64,000 nt of DNA from Nocardiopsis ganjiahuensis DSM 45031 (lineage in GTDB: Bacteria; Actinomycetota; Actinomycetes; Streptosporangiales; Streptosporangiaceae), in the NCBI RefSeq assembly GCF_000341085.1, contig NZ_ANBA01000027.1:62001-126000 (forward strand). Reading direction: 5' to 3'. A model generated the notes under the pieces. That model did not search any database and was not told the DNA's origin. It saw only the letters and a list, made by a program, of their open reading frames with translations. Of the stretch, positions 50,963-59,648 are shown one piece after another. Position numbers and translations under genes: made by a program. The first letter of the stretch is position 1, and every line of letters starts with the position of its first letter.

Positions 50963-52473
50963 TGAGCGCCTACGAGCCGTCTTCCCAGAGCGGCCCCGGT
51001 GGACTGACCGGGGCCGTTCTGAGCAACCGTTACCGCCTGGAGGAGCAGATCGGCTCCGGGGGGATGGGCACCGTGTGGCGGGCGACCGACACACTGCTCA
51101 ACCGATCCGTCGCGGTGAAGCTGCTCCACCCGGCCCAGATGGCCGAACCGACGGCACGAGAGCGTTTCCGGACGGAGGGCAGAATCACCGCCGGTCTGTC
51201 CCACCCGGGTATCGCCCAGGTCTACGACTACGGCGAGGAGGAGGGCCGCGCGTACCTGATCATGGAGCTGGTGGTCAGCGAACCCCTCTCCCAGGTACTG
51301 CGCGAGCAGGGCCGCCTCAGCGCCGACCGGACCCTCGACTTCGTGTGCCAGGCGGCCAAGGCGCTCGCCGCGGCGCACGCCCGCGGTGTGGTCCACCGCG
51401 ACATCAAGCCCGGCAACCTGCTGGTGACCGAGGACGGCCAGCTCAAGCTGACCGACTTCGGCATCGCGCGGGGGGACACGTCGGTCACCCTGACGCAGAC
51501 CGGCATGGTCATGGGCACCGCCCAGTACATCTCGCCCGAACAGGCGTCGGGCCGGCCCGCGAGCGGGGCCTCCGACCTCTACGCGCTCGGTGTGGTGGCC
51601 TACGAGTGCCTGGCCGGGACGCCGCCCTTCACCGGTGACAGCCCCGTGGCCCTGGCGCTCGCGCACACGCGTGACGATCCGCCCGAGCTCCCCGAGCACG
51701 TCCCCGCCGAGATCGACAACCTGGTCTTCTCGCTGTTGCAGAAGAACCCGGAGGACCGCCCGTCCTCGGCCGGCGAGGTCGCCCACCTGGCGGCGGTCAT
51801 CCGCTCCAACGCGGGCACCGGGCCGCCCACCCCGTCCACCGGGTTCAACGGCATGGCCCAGACGATGGTGGTCGGCGCGGTCCCGGACAGCGGCCCGCGC
51901 TCCGGCGCGTCCGGAACGTTCGGCGCGTCCGGAACGGCGCGGCGGACCGCCGGGCAGCCCGCCGTGGCACCGGTCCAGGACGGGGGCGCGACCGGCCTGG
52001 ACGAGGGTTCGGCACCCGAGCGCCGGGTCAGGACCCCCGTGGTCCTGGCCGCGGTGGCGGCGACCGTCCTCATCGTGGCCGCGGCCGCTGCCGGATTCGT
52101 CCTCGGCGGCCCGGACGGCGCCGAGAACGTCAACGACAGCAGGCAGCCCCCTGCCTCGAACAGCTCCCCCACCCCGACCCCCACCGAGGAGTCGGAGCCG
52201 GAGGAGGACTACGAGGAGCCGGTCCACGTCGAGGACACACCTGCGTGGACGCCCCAGCCCGACGAGTGGGAAGAGACCGAGAGCCCCTTGCCCGGTGAGG
52301 GCGAGGAGGAGACCGATCCCTCCGAGGACGGCGAGGGCGACGGGGGCGAGGAAGAGGTACCCAGCCCCGAGGACCCTGAACCCGAGAACCCCGGTGGCGG
52401 AGAGGACGACAACGGTGGTGGCGGCAATCCGGGCGGCGGTTCGGGCGGCGGGCCGGGCAACGGTGAGAATTAG
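50962..52473 (+). CDS. pknA: Ser/Thr protein kinase PknA-like
   Basis: This 503-aa kinase has a cytoplasmic Hanks-type domain (about residues 22-285) with IGSGGMGTVW, HRDIKPGNLL (Asp147), LTDFGIARGD and GTAQYISPEQA. A juxtamembrane region, a membrane helix (VVLAAVAATVLIVAAAAAGF) and an external tail follow. The tail has no PASTA domain but is very acidic and then Gly-rich, unlike the shorter PknA of mycobacteria. The GTG shares its first base with the pbpA stop codon. It controls growth and division with PknB and PstP. Confidence 0.92.
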   Translation: MSAYEPSSQSGPGGLTGAVLSNRYRLEEQIGSGGMGTVWRATDTLLNRSVAVKLLHPAQMAEPTARERFRTEGRITAGLSHPGIAQVYDYGEEEGRAYLIMELVVSEPLSQVLREQGRLSADRTLDFVCQAAKALAAAHARGVVHRDIKPGNLLVTEDGQLKLTDFGIARGDTSVTLTQTGMVMGTAQYISPEQASGRPASGASDLYALGVVAYECLAGTPPFTGDSPVALALAHTRDDPPELPEHVPAEIDNLVFSLLQKNPEDRPSSAGEVAHLAAVIRSNAGTGPPTPSTGFNGMAQTMVVGAVPDSGPRSGASGTFGASGTARRTAGQPAVAPVQDGGATGLDEGSAPERRVRTPVVLAAVAATVLIVAAAAAGFVLGGPDGAENVNDSRQPPASNSSPTPTPTEESEPEEDYEEPVHVEDTPAWTPQPDEWEETESPLPGEGEEETDPSEDGEGDGGEEEVPSPEDPEPENPGGGEDDNGGGGNPGGGSGGGPGNGEN

Positions 52474-52549
52474 TGAACGTGGCCAGTGAGCGAGAGACGA
52501 TCAGGGTAGGCGGCGGCCCGCGGGCGGCTTCCGGAAGACACGAGGATTA

Positions 52550-54367
52550 GTGCACGACATGTCCCAGCCCCGGCTTCTCGGCGGACGCTACGAACTCGAC
52601 ACAGTGGTCGGGCGCGGCGGCATGGCCGAGGTATACCGCGCACGCGACCTCCGGCTCGACCGGCTCGTCGCCATCAAGACCCTCCGGCACGACATGGCGC
52701 GCGACCACGTCTTCCAGGCGCGCTTCCGAAGGGAGGCGCAGTCGGCGGCCTCGCTCAACCACCCGGCGATCATCGCGGTGTACGACACCGGCGAGGACAT
52801 GGTCGACGGGGTGTCCATCCCGTACATCGTCATGGAGTACGTGGACGGCCGCACCCTCAAGGAGCTCCTCGACGACGACCGCAAGCTGCTGCCGGAGCGT
52901 TCGGCGGAGCTGGTGGACGGGATCCTCAAGGCTCTCGAGTACAGCCACGACAACGGGATCGTCCACCGGGACATCAAGCCCGCGAACGTCATGCTGACCA
53001 AGGGCGCCGAGGTCAAGGTGATGGACTTCGGCATCGCCCGGTCCATGGACGACAACCAGGCGACGATGACCCAGACCTCGCAGGTCATCGGTACCGCGCA
53101 GTACCTCTCCCCGGAGCAGGCGCGCGGTGAGCGGGTCGACCCGCGCAGCGACATCTACTCCACCGGCTGTGTGCTCTACGAGCTGCTCACCAGCCGTCCG
53201 CCGTTCACCGGCGACTCCCCCGTCTCGATCGCCTACCAGCACGTCCGCGAGGACCCGGTTCCGCCGTCCGAGGTGGACCCGCAGATCCCGGAGTGGCTGG
53301 AGGACGTCACCCTCCGCGCGATGACCAAGGACCGCGAGGAGCGGTACCAGAACGCCGCGGAGATGCGCGCCGACATCCAGCGCGGCCTGGCCGGGATGCC
53401 CACTCAGGCGGGCACCATGGCGATGGCCGCGGCGGGCGCGACCACGGCGATGCCGCCCGCGGGTGGCGGCCGCTACGACGACGAGTACGACGATTACGAC
53501 TACGACGACGACTACCGGGACGAGAAGAAGGGCAACGGGGGCAAGGCGGCCCTGTGGATCCTCCTGGCGCTGGGGGTGATCGGCTCCATCGTCCTGGTCT
53601 TCTTCCTCATGTCCGGCAACGACCGCCCCGAGGTCGAGACGATCGCCGTCCCCGACCTCTCCGGGAGCACGCTCGAGGCCGCGGAGGCCCAGCTCACCGA
53701 GGACGGGTTCGAGAACTACCGGTCCGAGGAACGCTCCGACGACGAGGTCGAGGAGGGGACGGTCATCGAGACCGACCCCGAGGCGGGCTCGGAGATCGAG
53801 GCCACCGACGCGATCGTCATCCACGTCTCCTCCGGCCCGGGCGCCCTGGAGATCCCGAACGTGGAGGGGCAGAGCGAGAGCGAGGCGAAGTCGACGCTGA
53901 CCGACGCCGGCTTCGAGAACGTCACCACGGACCGCAGGGCCAACGACAGCATCGCCGAGGGCAGCGCGGTGGGCACCGACCCGTCCGCGGGCAGCGAGGC
54001 CGACCCCTCCGACGAGCTCACCCTGATCATCTCCTCCGGCCCCGACCAGGTGGGGGTGCCGGACCTGCAGGGGATGACACGCGAACAGGCCCAGTCCGCG
54101 CTGGAGCAGGCCGGGCTGACCCCGCAGTTCCAGGACCAGGAGAACGGCGAGGCCGCGGAGAACACCGTCATCAGCCAGTCGCCCGCCGCCGGGCAGAACG
54201 TGAACGCGGGCACCACGGTGACCGTGACGATCGCGGTGGCCCCGGCCGAGCAGCCGACCGACCCGGAGGAGCCCACGGATCCGGAGGACCCCACGGATCC
54301 CGAGGACCCGGGCCCCGAGATCCCGTTCCCGCCGGGTGACGACGGGTTCGTCTTCCGGCGCGGCTAG
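52550..54367 (+). CDS. pknB: PASTA-domain Ser/Thr protein kinase PknB
   Basis: This 605-aa kinase senses muropeptides or lipid II. The Hanks domain has VVGRGGMAEVYRARD, HRDIKPANVML (Asp141), VMDFGIARSM and a TQTSQVIGTAQYLSPEQA activation loop. One membrane helix (about 345-365) leads to three PASTA repeats (from IAVPDLSGSTLEAAEAQL, IPNVEGQSESEAKSTL and VPDLQGMTREQAQSAL). The tail repeats PTDPEEP-like units. Three PASTA copies are one fewer than in mycobacterial PknB. A GTG at 52550 or an ATG three codons later may start it. It ends at a hairpin. Confidence 0.95.
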   Translation: MHDMSQPRLLGGRYELDTVVGRGGMAEVYRARDLRLDRLVAIKTLRHDMARDHVFQARFRREAQSAASLNHPAIIAVYDTGEDMVDGVSIPYIVMEYVDGRTLKELLDDDRKLLPERSAELVDGILKALEYSHDNGIVHRDIKPANVMLTKGAEVKVMDFGIARSMDDNQATMTQTSQVIGTAQYLSPEQARGERVDPRSDIYSTGCVLYELLTSRPPFTGDSPVSIAYQHVREDPVPPSEVDPQIPEWLEDVTLRAMTKDREERYQNAAEMRADIQRGLAGMPTQAGTMAMAAAGATTAMPPAGGGRYDDEYDDYDYDDDYRDEKKGNGGKAALWILLALGVIGSIVLVFFLMSGNDRPEVETIAVPDLSGSTLEAAEAQLTEDGFENYRSEERSDDEVEEGTVIETDPEAGSEIEATDAIVIHVSSGPGALEIPNVEGQSESEAKSTLTDAGFENVTTDRRANDSIAEGSAVGTDPSAGSEADPSDELTLIISSGPDQVGVPDLQGMTREQAQSALEQAGLTPQFQDQENGEAAENTVISQSPAAGQNVNAGTTVTVTIAVAPAEQPTDPEEPTDPEDPTDPEDPGPEIPFPPGDDGFVFRRG

Positions 54368-54389
54368 GCGGCGCGGACAGGCGATCGCA

Positions 54390-54430
54390 CGAAGGCGGGC
54401 GGGTGCTCCGAGGAGCCCCGCCCGCCTTCG
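54390..54430 (+). terminator. Terminator of the fhaA-pknB cluster
   Basis: CGAAGGCGGGCGGG (54390-54403) pairs with CCCGCCCGCCTTCG (54417-54430), with a further inner GCTCC/GGAGC stem. It lies 22 nt past the pknB stop. Confidence 0.8.
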
Positions 54431-54551
54431 TGTCCGCCGGTCCTTCCCGGCAACCGTTGGGCTTTTGGGATCTCCCGCCGGTGACGTGCGCCCCACCCTG
54501 CGCGTAGACTGTGTTCCGTTCCGAACCGCCCCACATCCTGGAGCAGCGACC

Positions 54552-54806
54552 GTGCCCAAGTCCCGCAACGATCGCAAGAAGAAGGCTGTTTACACACCGC
54601 CTCCTTCCAAAGAGAAGCCGAAGGTCAGTCCGCGTTGGCTCGTGCCGACGATGCTGGGCTTCTTCATCCTGGGCATTCTCTGGATCGCGGTCTACTACAT
54701 CGCGGGTGCCCAGGTGCCGTACATGCAGGACTGGCACAACTGGAACCTGCTGATCGGCTTCAGCGGGATCATCGTGGCCGTCGTCCTGTCCACGCGCTGG
54801 CACTGA
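54552..54806 (+). CDS. crgA: Cell division protein CrgA
   Basis: This 84-aa protein has a basic N-terminus (PKSRNDRKKKAVYTPPP) and two membrane helices (about 28-50 and 64-82) with the conserved PYMQDWHNWNLLIGF between them. CrgA recruits FtsI and other divisome parts in mycobacteria and restrains septation during aerial growth in Streptomyces. GTG at 54552-54554. The box TAGACT about 45 bp upstream resembles a -10 element, so it has its own promoter after the pknB terminator. Confidence 0.93.
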   Translation: MPKSRNDRKKKAVYTPPPSKEKPKVSPRWLVPTMLGFFILGILWIAVYYIAGAQVPYMQDWHNWNLLIGFSGIIVAVVLSTRWH

Positions 54807-54906
54807 CCCGCCTCTCCCGCACGCGGGTGCGACGCCCCCTGTCGCACGCGGGTTCCGACAACGGCACCAACGCCCCCTCACGGGCGTTCGACCAGCCTTG
54901 ATCAGG

Positions 54907-54939
54907 TTTTCCACAGGGTTATCCACAGGCTGTGGGTAG
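54907..54939. other. Cluster of three DnaA-box-like motifs
   Basis: TTTTCCACA (54907-54915), TTATCCACA (54919-54927, the exact consensus) and TGTGGGTAG (54931-54939, the reverse form CTACCCACA) are spaced 12 bp apart. They lie in the gap between crgA and the rhomboid gene. This is too small for an origin but suits DnaA-dependent regulation or titration. Confidence 0.65.
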
Positions 54940-55025
54940 CTCTGTTCGCATGCCCGGAACCGGGCCGCCCGTTCCCGCGCACGGCCCCGGGCAGGCCACC
55001 CGTGGCGGTCGCGGTTCGTGCGTAC

Positions 55026-55065
55026 GCGGAAGGCCCCCGGAGAGATCTCTCCGGGGGCCTTCCGC
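55026..55065. terminator. Perfect 40-bp palindromic terminator after the rhomboid gene
   Basis: GCGGAAGGCCCCCGGAGAGA is directly followed by its exact reverse complement, leaving no fixed loop. It lies 19 nt past the rhomboid stop on the minus strand. Confidence 0.8.
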
Positions 55066-55083
55066 ATGCTTCGTGAGACCCGC

Positions 55084-55998
55084 TCAGGCGGTCAGCACCA
55101 TGGACCAGACCGCCGGGGCCAGAACCGCCAGGACCGCCAGCAGCACCACGAACAGGGCGACCGCGAGCGCGTGCACGAGCGTGCTCCCGCCCGCCCGGCC
55201 CGTGCGGGCCGGCAGGTAGGCGAAGATCGCCCCGACGGCCAGCCCCGCCACCAGACCGCCGATGTGGGCGGTCCAGGCGATGTTGGGGACCAGGAACGTG
55301 ATGACCAGGTTGAGCCCCAGCAGGACCAGGATCATCCGCATGTCCAGCCGGAGGCGGCGCCCGATCACGAACACCGCCCCGAAGAGGGCGAAGATCGCAC
55401 CGGAGGCGCCCACGGAGGGCTGTCCCGGTGCGAAGAGCAGGCTCACCACGGAACCGGCCAGGGCGCCCACCACCCACAGGGTGAGGAAGCGGCCGTGACC
55501 GAGCCAGCGTTCCAGCTGCTGCCCGAGCAGGAACATCGCGTACCCGTTGAACAACAGGTGCATGACCCCGCCGTGCAGGAAGGCCGAGGTGATCATCCGG
55601 TACCACTGGCCGTCCAGCACCACGGCGAGGCCGTACATGCTGAACATGCCGGTGACCGGCGACAGCCCGGCCTGGCCCACGGGCTCCGAGGTGCCCAGCT
55701 GGAGCAGGAAGCCCACACCCATCATGGCCAGGATCGTCCAGGTCACGTACGGCTTCCGTACGACCCTGCCCCCGAAAGCGGTCCGCGCGGACCGCACCTT
55801 CCGGTTTCCCTCCGCCACGCACTCGGGGCACTGGAACCCGACCGACGCCTCGACCATGCAGTCCGGGCAGATCGGCCGTGAGCACCGGGTACAGCTGACC
55901 CCGGTCTCGCGTCCGGTGTGCCGGTAGCAGGTACGGGGCGCTCCCGGCTCGGAGCCGGGTCCGGGCGGGGTTCCGGGCGGAGGGGGAGATGCGGTCAT
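55084..55998 (-). CDS. Rhomboid intramembrane serine protease with N-terminal zinc finger
   Basis: This 304-aa protein has a B-box-like zinc finger (CYRHTG, CTRCSRPICPDC, FQCPEC; about residues 24-60). Seven or so membrane helices follow with the catalytic Ser in GASGAIFALFG and the His in WTAHIGGLVAG. The ITSAFLHGGVMHLLFNGYAM segment carries the conserved HxxxN. Rhomboids cut membrane proteins within the bilayer. GAGGAG precedes the ATG. It is divergent from crgA's side and follows ppiA in the same direction. Confidence 0.93.
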   Translation of the reverse strand: MTASPPPPGTPPGPGSEPGAPRTCYRHTGRETGVSCTRCSRPICPDCMVEASVGFQCPECVAEGNRKVRSARTAFGGRVVRKPYVTWTILAMMGVGFLLQLGTSEPVGQAGLSPVTGMFSMYGLAVVLDGQWYRMITSAFLHGGVMHLLFNGYAMFLLGQQLERWLGHGRFLTLWVVGALAGSVVSLLFAPGQPSVGASGAIFALFGAVFVIGRRLRLDMRMILVLLGLNLVITFLVPNIAWTAHIGGLVAGLAVGAIFAYLPARTGRAGGSTLVHALAVALFVVLLAVLAVLAPAVWSMVLTA

Positions 55999-56043
55999 GG
56001 GTGGGTCGTCACTCCTCTGGGTCTCACCGCTGGCACATCCGCA

Positions 56044-56568
56044 CTATCGGGTGATCTCGATGCTGTTGATCACGATGTCCTCGTGGGGACGGTCCTGGGC
56101 GTCGGTCGAGACCTTGGTGATCTCGGTGACGACGTCACTGCCCTCGACGACCTCGCCGAAGATGGTGTGGCGGCCGTTGAGCCAGTTCGGCTCGCCGACG
56201 GTGATGAAGAACTGCGAGCCGTTGGTGCCCGGACCGGCGTTGGCCATGGCCAGCAGGAACGGACGGTCGAAGCGCAGGTCCTTGTGGATCTCGTCCTTGA
56301 AGGTGTAGCCGGGGCCACCGCGACCGGTGCCCAGCGGGTCCCCGCCCTGGACCATGAAGCCGTCGATGACACGGTGGAAGATCGTGCCCTCGTAGAGGCT
56401 GTTGTTGGACGGCTTGCCCGTGGCGGGGTCCATCCACTGCTTGGAACCGTCGGCCAGCCCGATGAAGTTGGCGACCGTCTCCGGTGCCTGCTCCTCGAAG
56501 AGCTTGACAACGATGGTTCCCTTGGAGGTGTTCAGCCGCGCGGTGGGCTGACCCGTGGAGTCCGACAC
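56044..56568 (-). CDS. Cyclophilin-type peptidyl-prolyl cis-trans isomerase
   Basis: This 174-aa cytoplasmic cyclophilin has IFHRVIDGFMVQGGDPLGTG with the catalytic Arg, FLLAMANAGPGTNGSQFFIT with the conserved Gln-Phe-Phe, and FGEVVEGSDVV. It speeds proline isomerisation in folding. There is no signal peptide. GTG start with AAAGG upstream. The rhomboid gene follows 45 bp later in the same direction, a common actinobacterial pairing (PpiA then rhomboid). Confidence 0.95.
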   Translation of the reverse strand: MSDSTGQPTARLNTSKGTIVVKLFEEQAPETVANFIGLADGSKQWMDPATGKPSNNSLYEGTIFHRVIDGFMVQGGDPLGTGRGGPGYTFKDEIHKDLRFDRPFLLAMANAGPGTNGSQFFITVGEPNWLNGRHTIFGEVVEGSDVVTEITKVSTDAQDRPHEDIVINSIEITR

Positions 56569-56885
56569 CTCAGTGCCTTTCGTCGAGTGAGATTTACGTG
56601 CTCACGTTACCCTTCCGCCCACCGCGTTTCGCCTGAACCCGACCGCCCGGGTCAGCTTCCGGGAGCGGTGCCGCGGCCGGCCCGACCCGGGCCGGGGCGT
56701 CCGCCCCCAAGACTCGTCGCGGTGGGCGGTGTCGAAACGTAGATCACAGACGCAGAGGACGTATGTTGAGATAACACCCGGATAACGGGGAAGGACGACG
56801 AGAAGCCGCCCTCAGCGGCCGTGAAGCGTCGGCCGCCGGGTGGTGGGACCGTACGAACCGGTGAACGATCGAAGGAGCTGACGAC
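56569..56885. other. Divergent promoter region between the cyclophilin and DUF5324 genes
   Basis: This 317-bp stretch has no convincing gene. It must hold the promoters of two divergent genes. GAAGGAG at 56872 is the ribosome site of the plus-strand gene. Confidence 0.5.
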
Positions 56886-57476
56886 GTGCCTATCACTGCC
56901 AATCGTCGCAAGGCACGCAAGGAGGCGGAAGCGACCCTCGCCCGCCTGCAGGACCTGGCCAAGGAGCAGACCGATCGGATCGGCCCCTACGCCGACCAGG
57001 CGCGGGACCAGGCAGCCCTCAAGCTCCTCCAGGCGCGTGGTTGGACCGCCCCCCGGCTTGAGACGGCCGCACTCCGTGTCGAGGACACGGTGGCGCCGCG
57101 GGTGGCCGAGCTGCTGACCACGGCCGCACAGCGGATCGACCCGAACCCGGGTCGCCGCGGTCTGCGGTTGTTCCGAAGCGGAAACCGCCGCATCCCCCGC
57201 GGGGTTCTGATCGGTGGCGCCGCCGTGGTCGGCGGCGTGCTCGTGTACTCGCTGATCCGCATGCGGCAGGCCTCCCAGGACGCCGAGTGGCAGGAACACC
57301 TGGACCAGGCCCGTGAGCAGGTCCGCGAGACCCGCGAGAACCTGGAGGAGAAGGCCTCGGACGCGGCTGACAGCGCGGCCGAGGGCGCCAAGGCCACCAA
57401 GGCCAAGGTGAAGGAGACCGTGCGTGCCGCGACCAACGAGGGCCGTGCGCAGGACAACGGTCGCCCCGGACGCTGA
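56886..57476 (+). CDS. DUF5324 membrane protein
   Basis: This 196-aa protein begins VPITANRRKARKEAEATLAR with a coiled cytoplasmic region. It has one membrane helix (about residues 106-124, GVLIGGAAVVGGVLVYSLIR) and an Ala/Glu/Lys-rich helical tail that resembles apolipoprotein-like YtxH proteins. The family is actinobacterial and lacks a known function; an envelope role is likely. GTG start with GAAGGAG 8 nt upstream. A possible hairpin terminator follows at 57535-57560. Confidence 0.8.
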   Translation: MPITANRRKARKEAEATLARLQDLAKEQTDRIGPYADQARDQAALKLLQARGWTAPRLETAALRVEDTVAPRVAELLTTAAQRIDPNPGRRGLRLFRSGNRRIPRGVLIGGAAVVGGVLVYSLIRMRQASQDAEWQEHLDQAREQVRETRENLEEKASDAADSAAEGAKATKAKVKETVRAATNEGRAQDNGRPGR

Positions 57477-57534
57477 CCGCCCCCTCCCGGGGTGGGCGAT
57501 GCCCCTCCGGGGGGTCCGCAGCAGCCGGACGGTG

Positions 57535-57560
57535 AGCCGCGTCGATCCTTCGGCGCGGCT
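57535..57560. terminator. Possible terminator after DUF5324
   Basis: AGCCGCG (57535-57541) pairs with CGCGGCT (57554-57560) across a 12-nt loop. It lies between two convergent genes. Confidence 0.4.
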
Positions 57561-57645
57561 TCCGTCGTCCGGGGGCCCGGTCCGTCCTGGGGCCCGACCC
57601 GCTCGGAGGACTCGGTGACCGGGAGGGCTCAGTGGCCCGGAGGAC

Positions 57646-58305
57646 TCAGTTGTCCTTGATGATGCGGTAGACCAGCGGGTACTTCCAGGCCTTGCCCATC
57701 ATGCCGGCGGCGGTCGCGAGGATCGGCATGACGACCCAGGCGATACCGACGCCGACCAGGACGACGACCGGGAGGACCAGCCAGAAGAGCAGGCCGCACG
57801 CGATCGCACCGATCAGGCAGAAGAGCTGGAAGTTGAGCGCTTCCATCGCCTGCCGCCGCAGGTAGGGCGACAGTTCTCCGCTGACCAGCAGAAGGAGCAG
57901 CGGGGTCACGAAGGGCAGGAACCAGGCGGACAGGTGCCCGGCCGCGGCGGCGACCTTCTCCACCGGGTTGTCCGAGGTCGGCCCCCGGTCCTTGCCCTTG
58001 CTCCCGGACTGCTCCGCGTTCTGGTGGACGACGCCGGGGGTGCTGCCGGTGCCCCCGGGTGAGACCTGCACACCGAGGTCCGAGGTGAGGGGCACGAGAT
58101 CGGCGCTGAACTTGGCCCGCATGGCCTGGTCGAGCCGTTCACCGAACTCGTCCTCGTCCAGCTGTCCGTGCGAGTAGGCCTCGCGGAGCACCTCGGCCAC
58201 GGCGTCCCGGTCCTCGTGTGTGAGCCGGATCTGCGTCTGAGGCGCGACGGGGCCCTGATCCCACGGGTTCCGCCTCTGCGGCTTCTGAGGGTTCTGCACG
58301 GCCAT
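57646..58305 (-). CDS. DUF1707 plus DUF4870 membrane protein
   Basis: This 219-aa protein has an N-terminal DUF1707 segment (IRLTHEDRDAVAEVLREAYS, then LDEDEFGERLDQAMRAK). A polar linker and a DUF4870 Tic20-like membrane domain with three helices (about 115-205) follow. The function is unknown. The ATG at 58303-58305 was chosen from the family and from GGGAG upstream. The leader CTTGGGAGTGGGG also occurs before wblA. Confidence 0.82.
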   Translation of the reverse strand: MAVQNPQKPQRRNPWDQGPVAPQTQIRLTHEDRDAVAEVLREAYSHGQLDEDEFGERLDQAMRAKFSADLVPLTSDLGVQVSPGGTGSTPGVVHQNAEQSGSKGKDRGPTSDNPVEKVAAAAGHLSAWFLPFVTPLLLLLVSGELSPYLRRQAMEALNFQLFCLIGAIACGLLFWLVLPVVVLVGVGIAWVVMPILATAAGMMGKAWKYPLVYRIIKDN

Positions 58306-58575
58306 CCCCACTCCCAAGGTGCTCTGACGAGCACGGCCGTACGAGGATGACCGCGCCCTCCTCCATGATGCGGCATAACACGGGGTGCGGATATGGGGGG
58401 CGTCCCTGATCCTCCCCTGATCCGTCCCTCCCCCCGAGGGAGGAGGCCGGCATCGACTTTGGTCGGAACGCGCCACGCACCACCGCGGCCGCCGTCATGG
58501 CTGCTCGCGAACATCCTCGTACTCGGCCGTCAGGCCCTCAGCCGCCCGGGCTCCCCTCCCCGGCGGCTCCCCTCG

Positions 58576-58905
58576 TCACTGGCGTGCGACGACGGGCACC
58601 CCGGTGCGTACCGGCTCCGGCTGGGTCCGCTCCTCCTCGTAGCGCCGTTCCGCGCTGGTGAGCAGGTCGTACCAGCTGGTGACGTCCTTGCGCCGACGCA
58701 GCAGGGCGCGGCGCTCCCGTTCGGTCATGCCTCCCCAGACACCGAACTCGATTCGGCTGTCCAGCGCCTCGGCGAGGCACTGGGTCCGTACCGGGCAGCC
58801 CCGGCAGATCAGCTTCGCGCGGTTCTGCGCGGCACCCTGAACAAACAGGGCGTCAGGGTCGATTTCGCGGCACTTGGCACGAGCCGCCATCTTCTCATTC
58901 CACAT
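58576..58905 (-). CDS. wblA: WhiB-family iron-sulfur regulator WblA
   Basis: This 109-aa protein has the four [4Fe-4S] ligands Cys12, Cys34, Cys37 and Cys43 (ICRGCPVRTQC) and the turn GVWGGMTERERRALLRRR. The segments DPDALFVQGAAQNRAK and VTSWYDLL match Streptomyces WblA, orthologue of mycobacterial WhiB4. WblA drives entry into sporulation and broadly represses antibiotic gene clusters and stress genes. It lies alone, with a 743-bp upstream region that holds no gene, typical of this developmentally controlled gene. Confidence 0.9.
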   Translation of the reverse strand: MWNEKMAARAKCREIDPDALFVQGAAQNRAKLICRGCPVRTQCLAEALDSRIEFGVWGGMTERERRALLRRRKDVTSWYDLLTSAERRYEEERTQPEPVRTGVPVVARQ

Positions 58906-59648
58906 GTTGCCCCACTCCCAAGATCAGCATGTGTGGTGATCGGAACCCACCGGTCGGCACGGCCGTCGGTGGACGAGGGACAGCTGGCCGATGCGAGGAC
59001 GATGCACGATGCCGGGCGGGGGGCCGCACGGCTCGCCTTCGGGGGTCGATCGTTTCGGCGTGCTGTGTTCCTCGTTGTCGTTGGTGTCGAAACTACGGAT
59101 CGTCCGAGTTCACCAACAGGCCCCAAGAGGCCTATTTCTCATATGGCCCACTAGGACCATTGCCTCTTAAGGAAGTGTCATCATACACACACGGAGAGTC
59201 ATTGCATGTGGTACAGGCGCCCCCGTGCAACCGCAATGAAAGGTCAGTCTCAGACCTTTCCCTGAAAACCATGATGACCTGCGACTTCACGTCATCCCAT
59301 GAGCGAGTCTCCCCACCGCGACAGGCCCACCCCAACTGGACACCTCGGCACTGACCCCACCCGAACGGGCTATGCGGACCCCCCGGACAGACACGCAGAG
59401 CAACCCCACGGGCCACCCATTTCCCTCCCACCCGAACGAACCCAGAACTACTGTTTAGTAACCCCCGAAAATTCGCCCCCTTTGAGCAAGAAGTCCCTTG
59501 TCAATCTGGCCAAAGGTCCCATCTTATGGATTTCCACACGAATAGTTCATAGGCTTCGATTCGAGGCAACCGTCCCTCAAGGCCCCGGCCCTCGGCCGTT
59601 CCGGAGACGCAGCGTCCCCCAGCAGCCCCGACACCGAAGGACGGCCCC
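58906..59648. other. Long wblA upstream regulatory region
   Basis: This 743-bp stretch has no convincing gene and is less GC-rich than its surroundings. It contains the palindrome GAAAGGTC-N7-GACCTTTC at 59238-59260 and AT-rich tracts near 59110-59160 and 59440-59540. It must hold the wblA promoters and the CPBP promoter. A non-coding RNA is possible but not shown. Confidence 0.5.

Noticed and set aside
54907..54939. Chromosomal origin oriC
   Set aside because: Only three boxes occur, without an AT-rich unwinding region and without dnaA or dnaN alongside.
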